Positions 16,643-25,167 of a DNA stretch of 38,527 nucleotides are shown here, piece by piece (positions within the stretch are counted from its first letter, which is position 1; each line of letters starts with the position of its first letter). The stretch is from Roseateles chitinivorans. Its GTDB lineage: Bacteria; Pseudomonadota; Gammaproteobacteria; Burkholderiales; Burkholderiaceae_C. Below the pieces are notes generated by a model, which was given only the letters and a program-made list of their open reading frames with translations, had not been told where the DNA came from and ran no database searches. The stretch lies in assembly GCF_002761755.1 (NCBI RefSeq), contig NZ_PEOG01000056.1:1-38527 (forward strand), written 5' to 3'. The translations under genes and the position numbers were made by a program.

Positions 16643-16648
16643 GCCTCG

Positions 16649-18168
<1,520 letters not shown>

Positions 18169-18172
<4 letters not shown>

Positions 18173-18624
18173 GCCGCTACGACAAGTTCACCGAGAACGC
18201 CACCGAGGTCGATCGCGACCGCGACACCGCCTACCCGGTCCGCAAGACCGATGCCCAGTGGCGCGAGCAGCTCGACCCGACGCAGTACCAGGTCGCCCGC
18301 CACGCCGCCACCGAGCGCGCCTTCACCGGCAAGTACTGGGACCACTGGGAAGCCGGCCGCTACAACTGCGTCGGCTGCGGCACGCCGCTCTTCCAGGCCG
18401 ACACCAAGTTCGACGCCGGCTGCGGCTGGCCCAGCTATTACGAGCCGATCAACGCCGAGGTCATCGAGCGCGTCGTCGACAAGACGCACGGCATGGTCCG
18501 CGTCGAGGTCCGCTGCAACCGCTGCGGCACCCACCTGGGCCATGTCTTTCCCGATGGGCCGGAACCGACGGGCGAGCGCTTCTGCATCAATTCGGCCGCG
18601 ATAGACTTCGAGCCCCAGCGCTGA
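18169..18624 (+). CDS. msrB: Peptide-methionine (R)-S-oxide reductase MsrB
   Basis: 151-aa enzyme repairing R-methionine sulfoxide in proteins. Zinc is held by two CxxC pairs, Cys67/Cys70 (CVGC) and Cys116/Cys119 (CNRC). The catalytic Cys139 is in RFCINSAAIDF. Cys85 in FDAGCGWPSY could serve as resolving Cys. Length and layout are normal for cytosolic MsrB. It overlaps selO by four bases and has GGAGG about 13 nt upstream. The gene sits second in the selO-msrB-yciB-bolA run. Confidence 0.96.
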
Positions 18625-18646
18625 GCGCTGCCGAACCGGTCCCCGA

Positions 18647-19294
18647 ATGAAGCTGTTGCTCGATTTCCTGCCGCTCCTGCTGTTCTTCGTCACCTTCAAG
18701 TACGCCGATGGGCAGCCGGACTGGGCAGCGGCCTTCGCGACCGAGCACCTGGGCTTCCTGGTCTCCGGCGGCAAGGTCGGACCGACCGAGGCGCCGGTGC
18801 TGCTGGCCACCCTCGTCGTCATGCTGGCGACCATCGCCCAGGTGCTCTACCTGAAGCTGCGCCGCCGCAAGGTCGACCTGATGCTGTGGGTCAGCCTCGG
18901 GCTGGTGATGACCCTGGGCGCGGCCACCGTCTACTTCCACAACGAGACCTTCATCAAGTGGAAGCCGACGATGCTGTACTGGGCAATCTCCACGGTGTTT
19001 CTGGTCGGCCGCTTCCTGCTCGGCCGAGACCTGCTGCGCAAGATGCTGGGGCCCCAGGTGGAGCTGCCAAGTCCGATCTGGACCCGGCTCACGCTGGCCT
19101 GGATCGTCTTCTTCCTGGCCCTTGGTTTTGCGAATCTTTACGTCGCTTACTCGTACAGCACCGAGGCCTGGGCCAACTTCAAGGCCTTCGGTTCGACGGG
19201 GCTGATCCTGCTGTTCACGCTCGGCCAGGGCGTCTACATGAGCCGGCACCTGCCGCAGGAGAGCGAGGCCCCGGCCGAGGAGCCCAAGTCATGA
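18647..19294 (+). CDS. yciB: YciB/IspA-type inner membrane septation protein
   Basis: 215-aa polytopic inner membrane protein. MKLLLDFLPLLLFFVTFKYA at the start, KPTMLYWAISTVFLVG in the middle and TRLTLAWIVFFLALGFANLY later are the family signature (E. coli YciB, 179 aa; about five membrane segments). The family is linked to cell envelope synthesis and division. The protein has an acidic, Pro-rich tail (ESEAPAEEPKS) beyond the usual length. It begins 22 nt after msrB and its stop overlaps the bolA start (ATGA). Confidence 0.94.
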   Translation: MKLLLDFLPLLLFFVTFKYADGQPDWAAAFATEHLGFLVSGGKVGPTEAPVLLATLVVMLATIAQVLYLKLRRRKVDLMLWVSLGLVMTLGAATVYFHNETFIKWKPTMLYWAISTVFLVGRFLLGRDLLRKMLGPQVELPSPIWTRLTLAWIVFFLALGFANLYVAYSYSTEAWANFKAFGSTGLILLFTLGQGVYMSRHLPQESEAPAEEPKS

Positions 19295-19620
19295 GCGGCG
19301 GCGCGGGACCTTCCCCCTCGTCGGCACCGAACCCGGCGGCGACGCCGTCGGTCGAGATCGAGGCCCGGCTGCGGGCCGCGCTGGCGCCGGTCTCGCTGCG
19401 CCTGCGCGACGACAGCGCGCATCACGCCGGTCACGCCGGTGCCCGCGAAGGCGGTCACTATTACCTCGAAATCGTGAGCTCGCGCTTTGCCGGTTTACCC
19501 AGGGTGGCGCGACATCGGCTCGTATATGATGCCCTCGCCGATCTGATGCAGAAGGGCATTCACGCACTGGCCATCGACGCCCGCGCGCCCGACGAACAGC
19601 AGAAACCAGGTCCTCAGTAG
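19291..19620 (+). CDS. bolA: BolA family protein
   Basis: 109-aa protein. The segment SSRFAGLPRVARHRLVYDAL with the invariant His of the BolA fold, followed by LMQKGIHALAIDARAPDE, is diagnostic. BolA proteins bind monothiol glutaredoxins through a shared 2Fe-2S cluster and some act as transcription regulators. The first 30 residues are Pro/Ser/Ala-rich and non-conserved. It overlaps yciB by four bases; its stop runs straight into an intrinsic terminator that ends the operon. Confidence 0.93.
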   Translation: MSGGAGPSPSSAPNPAATPSVEIEARLRAALAPVSLRLRDDSAHHAGHAGAREGGHYYLEIVSSRFAGLPRVARHRLVYDALADLMQKGIHALAIDARAPDEQQKPGPQ

Positions 19621-19644
19621 CGCCGCCTGCCGGCGCTTTGTTTT
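19620..19644 (+). terminator. Intrinsic terminator after bolA
   Basis: A 6-bp GC stem, GCGCCG (19620-19625) and CGGCGC (19631-19636), with a 5-nt loop is followed at once by TTTGTTTT. It starts at the last base of the bolA stop codon and closes the selO-msrB-yciB-bolA unit. Confidence 0.8.
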
Positions 19645-19689
19645 GGAGCGTTCACGCTCACCCGGGAGTCGAAAGGCCCTTTACCCATC

Positions 19690-20487
19690 ATGAAGAAGTT
19701 TGTGCTTGCCGCCACCGTGGCGGCCATCGGCGCCGTGACCCTGCCGGCCATGGCCCAGAACATCGCGATCGTGAACGGCAAGCCGGTGCCCAAGGCCCGC
19801 GCCGACGTGCTGATCAGCCAGATCACGAAGGCCGGCCAGCCGCGCAGCCCGGAAATGGAATCGAAGGTGAAGGACGAGGTCGTCCTGCGCGAGATCTTCC
19901 TGCAGGAAGCCGAGAAGCGCGGCCTGAACAAGACCGACGACTACAAGAACCAGATGGAACTGGCGCGCCAGTCGCTGCTGATCCGCGAGCTGTTCTCGGA
20001 CTACGCCAAGAAGAACCCGGTCAGCGAAGCCGACGCCAAGGTCGAGTACGAGAAGTTCAAGGCCCAGGCCACCGGCACCGAGTTCCACGCCCGCCACATC
20101 TTGGTGGAGAAGGAAGAAGACGCCAAGGCGCTGATCAAGCAGCTCAACGGCGGCGCGAAGTTCGAGGACATCGCGACGAAGAACTCCAAGGACACCGGCT
20201 CCGCTCAGAACGGCGGCGACCTGGGCTGGTCCGCGCCGGACGCCTACGTGCCCGAGTTCAGCGCCGCGATGGCCAAGCTCAAGGCCGGCGAGATGACGCA
20301 GGAGCCGGTCAAGTCGCAGTTCGGCTTCCACATCATCAAGCTGGAAGAGACGCGCCAGGCGCAGTTCCCGGCCTTCGACGACGTCAAGGGCCAGATCATC
20401 CAGCGCATGCAGCAGCAGAAGGTCGCGGAGTTCCAGGAAGAACTGCGCACGAAGGCCAAGACCGACTACAAGTTCTCCGCGAACTGA
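19690..20487 (+). CDS. Periplasmic PpiC-type (parvulin) peptidyl-prolyl isomerase
   Basis: 265-aa exported folding factor. Signal peptide MKKFVLAATVAAIGAVTLPA with cleavage after AMA. A helical chaperone-like region (about 40-130, SurA-N like) precedes one parvulin domain at about 135-235: EFHARHILVEKEEDAKALI, GGDLGWSAPDAYVPEFSAA and QSQ-like KSQFGFHIIKLEETR are the standard blocks. It probably helps outer membrane protein maturation. GAAAGG precedes the ATG. It is flanked by terminators on both sides, so it is likely monocistronic. Codon use is notably biased to preferred codons (AAG, GAA pairs), suggesting high expression. Confidence 0.94.
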   Translation: MKKFVLAATVAAIGAVTLPAMAQNIAIVNGKPVPKARADVLISQITKAGQPRSPEMESKVKDEVVLREIFLQEAEKRGLNKTDDYKNQMELARQSLLIRELFSDYAKKNPVSEADAKVEYEKFKAQATGTEFHARHILVEKEEDAKALIKQLNGGAKFEDIATKNSKDTGSAQNGGDLGWSAPDAYVPEFSAAMAKLKAGEMTQEPVKSQFGFHIIKLEETRQAQFPAFDDVKGQIIQRMQQQKVAEFQEELRTKAKTDYKFSAN

Positions 20488-20523
20488 TCGTCGTTCCGAC
20501 CGGTCTTTGCTGTACCGTTCGAA

Positions 20524-20558
20524 GCCCGCGCCGCTGCCTGGCAGCCGCGCGGGCTTTT
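20524..20558 (+). terminator. Intrinsic terminator after the PpiC-type gene
   Basis: 8-bp stem GCCCGCGC (20524-20531) with GCGCGGGC (20547-20554), a nested inner stem GCTGC/GCAGC in the loop, followed by TTTT. It lies 37 nt after the stop codon. Confidence 0.85.
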
Positions 20559-20607
20559 CACATCTGACGTCCCCTTCGCGGCCATCGCGCCCCTCTGAGC
20601 CCCCTCC

Positions 20608-21168
20608 ATGACGGCTTCCCGACTTGCCCGCCGCCTGCTGCCCTCGCCGGAGTCCCTGGAACAGACCAAGGGGCTGAAGTGGCTCGGCCATTACCTGCGC
20701 GAGCGGCCCTGGCTGTGGGTGGCCCACCGCCGGCGCGTGGCCCTGGGCGCGGCGCTCGGACTGGCCGTGGGCGTGATCCCGCTGCCGACGCAGATGCTGC
20801 TGGCCGCCGTGGTGGCGATCGTGTGCCGCGCCAACGTGGCCGCGGCGATCGCCGCCACCTGGCTGACGAATCCGCTGACGCTGGTGCCGATCTGGACGCT
20901 GGCGATCTTCCTGGGGCGCCAGGTGCTGGGCATCCACGGTCCGATCTCCGCGCCGAGGGAGCTGGCGCTCGACTGGGGCAATCCGGCCAGCTGGTGGCCG
21001 GCCGTCGGCCAGTGGCTGTCGGAGCTCGGCGCACCGCTGCTGGCGGGACTGCCGTTGGCGGGCCTGCTGCTGGGCGCGACGCTCTATGTCGTGGTCTATG
21101 TCGGCTGGTGGGCGGTGATCCGCTTCGAGCGCCGCCGGCGCCTGCGCGAACGCGCGCTGCGGCCCTGA
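20608..21168 (+). CDS. DUF2062 membrane protein
   Basis: 186-aa inner membrane protein with the DUF2062 pattern: GAALGLAVGVIPLPTQMLLA, then NVAAAIAATWLTNPLTLVPI and an aromatic-rich C-terminal helix (LYVVVYVGWWAVIRF). Three or four membrane segments are visible and the C-terminus is very basic (RRRRLRERALRP). The family has no settled function. The gene converges with ybbA with only three bases between the stop codons. No Shine-Dalgarno site is visible before the ATG at 20608. Confidence 0.88.
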   Translation: MTASRLARRLLPSPESLEQTKGLKWLGHYLRERPWLWVAHRRRVALGAALGLAVGVIPLPTQMLLAAVVAIVCRANVAAAIAATWLTNPLTLVPIWTLAIFLGRQVLGIHGPISAPRELALDWGNPASWWPAVGQWLSELGAPLLAGLPLAGLLLGATLYVVVYVGWWAVIRFERRRRLRERALRP

Positions 21169-21171
21169 ACC

Positions 21172-21867
21172 TCAGGCCGGCAGGTCGGCCATCGTGATGT
21201 CCTGCAGGTGTCCGGCCGAGATCCTGAGCTGCCGCTCGCAGCGCGCCGCGATGGCCTGGTCATGGGTGACCATGACCAGGGTGGTGCCCAGTTCCCGGTT
21301 GAGCTCGAACATCAGCGCCATCACCTGCTCGCCGGTCGCGTAGTCGAGGCTGCCGGTGGGCTCGTCCGCGAGCAGCAGCGCCGGCTGCTGGACGAAGGCC
21401 CGGGCGAGCGCCACCCGCTGCTGCTCGCCGCCGGACAGCACCCGCGGATAGTGCGACAGCCGCTGCCCCAGCCCGACACGCTCGAGCATCTGCCGCGCCT
21501 GCGCGCGGGCATCGCGTTCGCCGCGCAGCTCCAGGGGCAGCATGACGTTCTCCAGCGCCGTCAGATGCGCCAGCAGCTGGAAGCTCTGGAACACGAAGCC
21601 CAGGTGCGCGCCGCGCAGCGCGGCGCGGCCGTCCTCGTCGAGCGCGAACATGTCCTGGCCGCGCAGGCGCACGGTGCCCTCGGACGGCGTGTCCAGGCCC
21701 GCGAGGATGGACAGCAGCGTGCTCTTGCCCGAGCCCGACGCGCCGACGATGGCGACCGACTCCCTGGCCTGCAGCTGGAAATTGATGTCATGCAGAATGG
21801 TCAGCACGCCGTCGGCATCCTGGACCGACTTGCTGACGTGATCGACTTCGAGGATGTTCTGAGCCAT
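21172..21867 (-). CDS. ybbA: ABC transporter ATP-binding protein, YbbA/LolD type
   Basis: 231-aa ATPase of the LolD/MacB/YbbA group. Walker A GASGSGKST, Q-loop FVFQSFQLL, signature LSGGEQQRVALARAF, Walker B LLLADEPT and the switch His in VMVTHD are all present, so the enzyme should be active. The partner permease (YbbP in E. coli) is not adjacent here. It is divergent from a tesA homolog as in E. coli, and the two start codons share bases: this ATG occupies 21867-21865 and the tesA ATG 21866-21868. The gene may supply an ATPase for a permease elsewhere; whether it works with the permeases at 727-3305 cannot be told. Confidence 0.9.
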   Translation of the reverse strand: MAQNILEVDHVSKSVQDADGVLTILHDINFQLQARESVAIVGASGSGKSTLLSILAGLDTPSEGTVRLRGQDMFALDEDGRAALRGAHLGFVFQSFQLLAHLTALENVMLPLELRGERDARAQARQMLERVGLGQRLSHYPRVLSGGEQQRVALARAFVQQPALLLADEPTGSLDYATGEQVMALMFELNRELGTTLVMVTHDQAIAARCERQLRISAGHLQDITMADLPA

Positions 21868-22561
21868 GAATCAACCGCAGATGCGCCGCCGTGAATGGAT
21901 GCTGCACTGTAGCGCCTGTGTCGCGACCCTCGCCGTGGCGGGGGCCCTGTCCGGACCTGTCGCGGCGCAAGGCCGCACCGAAGGCGGCGCGGCCGCGGCC
22001 CGGGCGCCGCGCCGCATCCTGGTGCTGGGCGACAGCCTGTCGGCCGAATACGGCCTGGCCCGCGGCAGCGGCTGGGTGGCGCTGCTGGAGGCCCGGCTGA
22101 AGGCGCAGAAGCTCGGCGCCGAGGTGATCAACGCCAGCATCAGCGGCGACACCACCTCCGGCGGACGCTCGCGGCTGCCGGCGCTGCTCAAGCAGCACCA
22201 ACCGACCCACCTGATCGTCGAGCTCGGCGGCAACGACGCGCTGCGCGGCCTGCCGCTGAAGATGACGCGAGAGAACCTCGCCGCGATGGTCCAGGCCGGC
22301 AAGGCGGCCGGCGCGAAGGTGATGCTGGTGGGGATGCAGATCCCGCCGAACATGGGCGCGAGCTACGCCCGCGACTTCGAGAACAGCTTCAAGACGGTGG
22401 CCCAGGCGGAGAAGGTGCCGCTGCAGCCCTTCCTGCTGGCCGGCGTGGCCGATCGGGCCGATGCGGCGGAGTGGTTCCAGGGGGACCGCATCCATCCGCT
22501 GGCCAAGGCGCACCCGGTGATGCTCGACAACGTCTGGCAGGTGCTCCGGCCGATGCTGTGA
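21866..22561 (+). CDS. tesA: TesA-like SGNH/GDSL esterase, periplasmic
   Basis: 231-aa hydrolase. Signal peptide within residues 1-35 (basic MNQPQMRRREWML start, cleavage near VAA-QG). SGNH blocks: GDSLSAEYGL with nucleophile Ser57, GDTTSGG (Gly block), ELGGNDALRG (Asn block) and GDRIHPL giving Asp207/His210. This matches E. coli TesA, a multifunctional thioesterase/arylesterase/lysophospholipase. The start is uncertain: ATG at 21866 overlaps the ybbA start; ATG at 21881 would also keep a signal peptide. A strong hairpin follows the stop. Confidence 0.92.
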   Translation: MNQPQMRRREWMLHCSACVATLAVAGALSGPVAAQGRTEGGAAAARAPRRILVLGDSLSAEYGLARGSGWVALLEARLKAQKLGAEVINASISGDTTSGGRSRLPALLKQHQPTHLIVELGGNDALRGLPLKMTRENLAAMVQAGKAAGAKVMLVGMQIPPNMGASYARDFENSFKTVAQAEKVPLQPFLLAGVADRADAAEWFQGDRIHPLAKAHPVMLDNVWQVLRPML

Positions 22562-22565
22562 CGGA

Positions 22566-22588
22566 ACGCACCGGTCGCGCCGGTGCGT
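22566..22588 (+). terminator. Hairpin after tesA
   Basis: Perfect 9-bp stem (22566-22574/22580-22588) with a 5-nt loop, starting five bases after the tesA stop. No T run follows, so it may be a stability element or a weak terminator. Confidence 0.45.
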
Positions 22589-22678
22589 CGGGCAAGGCGA
22601 GGCTCGTCGGCGGGATCAACGGCCGAGGGACGCGCGGGATCTCCTAGACTCGCGCCCGCTCGCCTTCGACCCGCCCCG

Positions 22679-24334
22679 ATGTTCTCCTTCATCACCTCCC
22701 CTGTCGGCATCCGCGCCGGCATCCGCGCCGCAATGCGCGCCTGGATCCCGGTCCTGCTCCTGGGCGCCGCCTGCGCCGCCGCGATCGCGGCCGGCCATGA
22801 CGGCCGCCGCGCCGGGCAGATGATGCTGCTCGCCCTGCCGGTACTGCTCTGGCTGTGCTGGCCGATCGCCGGCCACGCCTGGCAGCGGCTGCGCGCGGTG
22901 GTGGCCTTCGCGACGATCGCCGGCTTCCTGATCGACGGCGCCCTGCGGGCCTTCCTCCGGCACCAGTACCAGGCCGCGCCGGACAGCACGCTGGTGCTGG
23001 CGGCGGCGGCGAACACCTCGCCGCGTGAATCGATCGAATACCTGAGCTCGCAGCTCCCGGCGATGAGCGCGGCGCTGGTCGCGCTGCTGACCACGCTGGC
23101 GCTGACCGGCGTCGCGATCCGTCGAGCGACGCGAATGCCGATGGCGCTTCCCCGGCCCGCCCGCCTCGCGCTGGTCGCGCTGCTGGCGCTGTGCGCCCTC
23201 GCCCACCTCAGCAAGCCGTGGCGCCGGCATCATCCGCTGCTGTTCTGGCCGGCCTGGATGCAGCAGGTCGTCGACCTTCGCGCCGTCTGGGGCGACCAGC
23301 AGGTCCAGCGCGCGCAGCTGATGCGCAATGCGCTTGCCGCGTCGCCGGCGGTGGCGACGCAGGCGCCGTCGACGGTGATGCTGGTGCTCGGCGAGAGCGT
23401 CAACCGCGACAACATGAGCCTCTACGGCTATGCCCGGCCGACGACGCCGCAGCTGATCGCGCTGAGCCAGGAGGAACGCGCCCGGTTGCTCACGCTGCGG
23501 CATGCATGGTCGACGCAGGCGACGACGGTGGCCTCGCTCAGCGGCCTGTTCAGCTTCGGCGAGCGCGACGAGGACGATCCGGCCGGCGACACCCAGCACC
23601 TGCTCGCGCTGGCGCGCAGCGCCGGCTACAAGGTCTGGTGGGTCAGCAACCATGACGACGTGGCGGTCGACCAGCAGCATGCGCGGCTGGCCGACACGGT
23701 GGAGATGATCAACCGGCAGCCGGGGCGCTCGTCGGGCTCGCTGGACGGTGAGCTGCTGGACGAGGTCGAGCAGGCGCTGGCCGATCCGTCGCCGCGCAAG
23801 CTGGTGGTGGTGCACCTGCTGGGCGCGCACCCGCATTACCGGCTGCGGATGCCGCCGGGCGAGCATCCGTTCGACGCCGGCGGGGACGCGGTCGACGCCG
23901 CGATGACGCGCGACGGCCGCGCCGCCTGGGTGCGCGAGTTCCGACAGGACTACGACGCGGCGATCCGCTATCACGACCGCATCGTGGCCGACACGCTGCG
24001 GATGACGCGCCGTCACCTGCCCGCCAATGGTCACGCCGCCTGGATGTTCCTGTCCGACCACGGCCAGGAAGTGGGACATACGCTGGACCACGCGGGGCAC
24101 AGCCCGGCCACGGCCTCCGGCTATCGCATCCCGGCCCTGCTGTGGCGCAGCGACGCGGACTTCGAGGCGACGGCTCATGCACGGCCCTTCCGTGCCGACT
24201 GGGCCGGCTGGACGCTCGCGGACCTGATGCGGCTGCGCTGGACCGGCATGCGCGACGAGCGCAATGTGCTCCACCCCCACTACGCCTGGGAGCCGCCGGT
24301 GCTGCCGGTGAAAGACCTGGTCTTCGAGCGCTAG
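22679..24334 (+). CDS. Phosphoethanolamine transferase (EptA/CptA-type sulfatase-fold)
   Basis: 551-aa inner membrane enzyme expected to move phosphoethanolamine from phosphatidylethanolamine to lipid A, core sugars or glucans. The N-terminal part has about five membrane segments (21-39, 48-66, 72-92, 127-147, 162-178). The periplasmic alkaline-phosphatase-like domain has LVLGESVNRDNMSLYGYARP with Ser240 at the position of the nucleophilic Thr of EptA, then HLLGAHPHYRLRMP and FLSDHGQEVGHTLDHAGHS for zinc binding. GES...SLYGY resembles the CptA/OpgE branch more than EptA. The start at 22679 is the first giving a sensible N-terminus; no Shine-Dalgarno is seen. Acceptor unknown. Confidence 0.85.
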   Translation: MFSFITSPVGIRAGIRAAMRAWIPVLLLGAACAAAIAAGHDGRRAGQMMLLALPVLLWLCWPIAGHAWQRLRAVVAFATIAGFLIDGALRAFLRHQYQAAPDSTLVLAAAANTSPRESIEYLSSQLPAMSAALVALLTTLALTGVAIRRATRMPMALPRPARLALVALLALCALAHLSKPWRRHHPLLFWPAWMQQVVDLRAVWGDQQVQRAQLMRNALAASPAVATQAPSTVMLVLGESVNRDNMSLYGYARPTTPQLIALSQEERARLLTLRHAWSTQATTVASLSGLFSFGERDEDDPAGDTQHLLALARSAGYKVWWVSNHDDVAVDQQHARLADTVEMINRQPGRSSGSLDGELLDEVEQALADPSPRKLVVVHLLGAHPHYRLRMPPGEHPFDAGGDAVDAAMTRDGRAAWVREFRQDYDAAIRYHDRIVADTLRMTRRHLPANGHAAWMFLSDHGQEVGHTLDHAGHSPATASGYRIPALLWRSDADFEATAHARPFRADWAGWTLADLMRLRWTGMRDERNVLHPHYAWEPPVLPVKDLVFER

Positions 24335-24427
24335 CCAGACTTCGCTCCGCATCGCTCCTTCCCACACTCGCACACGCCGCGCCCGCCGGACCCGCCGCGC
24401 CACGCCGCCCGCAGGCATTCCACTTGC

Positions 24428-24454
24428 CGTTCCTTCCCGGCAAGGAGCACGGCA
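24428..24454 (+). promoter_or_regulatory. Hairpin masking the ribosome site of the 33-codon ORF
   Basis: CCGT (24428-24431) can pair with ACGG (24449-24452 region) and TCCTT with AAGGA (24442-24446), around a CCCGGC loop. The pairing covers the AAGGAG Shine-Dalgarno site of the small ORF starting at 24454. Short and imperfect, so only a candidate control element. Confidence 0.35.
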
Positions 24455-24555
24455 TGAAGCGATCTGCAAGCGTCCCCCACACCGTCGCCGACCCGTCGTC
24501 GCGCATCGAGCGCCGCCTCGCGCGCGGCCTCGTGACTCCGGACAGGGCGACGTGA
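24454..24555 (+). CDS. 33-aa small ORF coupled to the cysteine hydrolase
   Basis: Reads MKRSASVPHTVADPSSRIER and on to DRAT, then TGA. It has the best Shine-Dalgarno site of its neighbourhood (AAGGAG seven bases before the ATG), and its stop overlaps the ATG of the cysteine hydrolase (TGATG), so ribosomes finishing it could restart on the hydrolase. It is basic, has no membrane segment and I recognise no family. It could be a real small protein or a translational leader whose job is coupling. The case rests on start and stop context only. Confidence 0.5.
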   Translation: MKRSASVPHTVADPSSRIERRLARGLVTPDRAT

Positions 24556-25103
24556 TGGCCGACACCTCGCGCAAGGTCCTGCTGCTGGTCGATTTCATCA
24601 ATCCGCTGCGCTTCGATGGCGCCGACGATCTCGCGCCGGCGGCGGTCGAGGCCGCGATCGCCGCCGCGGCGCTCAAGCGCCGGTATCGCCGCGACGGCTT
24701 CAGCACCCTCTACGTCAATGACAACTTCGGCCAATGGCGCTCGGACTTCCGCACGCTGCTGCGCGAATGCCGGCGCGGCGGCGGCGCGGCGGCGAAGCTG
24801 GCGCGCCTGCTGGCGCCGGACAAGGACGACCTGATGGTGCTCAAGCCGCGACATTCCGGCTTCCATGCCACGCCGCTGGACCTGCTGCTGACGCAGCTCG
24901 GCGCGCGGGAACTCGCCATCACCGGCCTGGCGACCGACTTCTGCGTCCAGTGCACGGCGATGGATGCCTACGTCCGCGGCTACCGCGTCTGGGTGCCGAG
25001 CGACTGCACCGCCGCCGAAAGCCCGGAGCGCAAGCAGGCGGCGCTCGACTGGATCCGGCAGGCGCTGAAGGCCAGCATCACGCCGTCGACGCGGCGAGCC
25101 TGA
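24555..25103 (+). CDS. Isochorismatase-family cysteine hydrolase
   Basis: 182-aa enzyme of the isochorismatase-like fold. Triad residues are Asp13 (LLVDFIN), Lys97 (VLKPRHSGF) and Cys130 (GLATDFCVQCTAMDA). The Cys nucleophile marks it as amidohydrolase-like (nicotinamidase, ureidoacrylate or N-carbamoyl compounds) and not isochorismatase EntB-like. The substrate is unknown. A GTG at 24552 precedes the ATG directly; I take the ATG because it overlaps the stop of the 33-codon ORF (TGATG). Downstream the NRAMP-like gene starts after 64 nt on the same strand. Confidence 0.88.
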   Translation: MADTSRKVLLLVDFINPLRFDGADDLAPAAVEAAIAAAALKRRYRRDGFSTLYVNDNFGQWRSDFRTLLRECRRGGGAAAKLARLLAPDKDDLMVLKPRHSGFHATPLDLLLTQLGARELAITGLATDFCVQCTAMDAYVRGYRVWVPSDCTAAESPERKQAALDWIRQALKASITPSTRRA

Positions 25104-25167
25104 TCGCCCGCTCCGCCGGGCACAGCGCTTGCCCGGTGCCCCGCGTCATTCCAGCGGGAGATGCCGG

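Noticed and set aside
21172..21867. YbbA-type ATPase as the missing ATPase of the exporter at 1-3305
   Set aside because: It is 18 kb away, in the conserved ybbA/tesA divergent setting; nothing in the sequence links it to those permeases.
22616..24706. 696-codon minus-strand frame opposite the phosphoethanolamine transferase
   Set aside because: Antisense shadow; the plus-strand protein has intact catalytic motifs and membrane segments.
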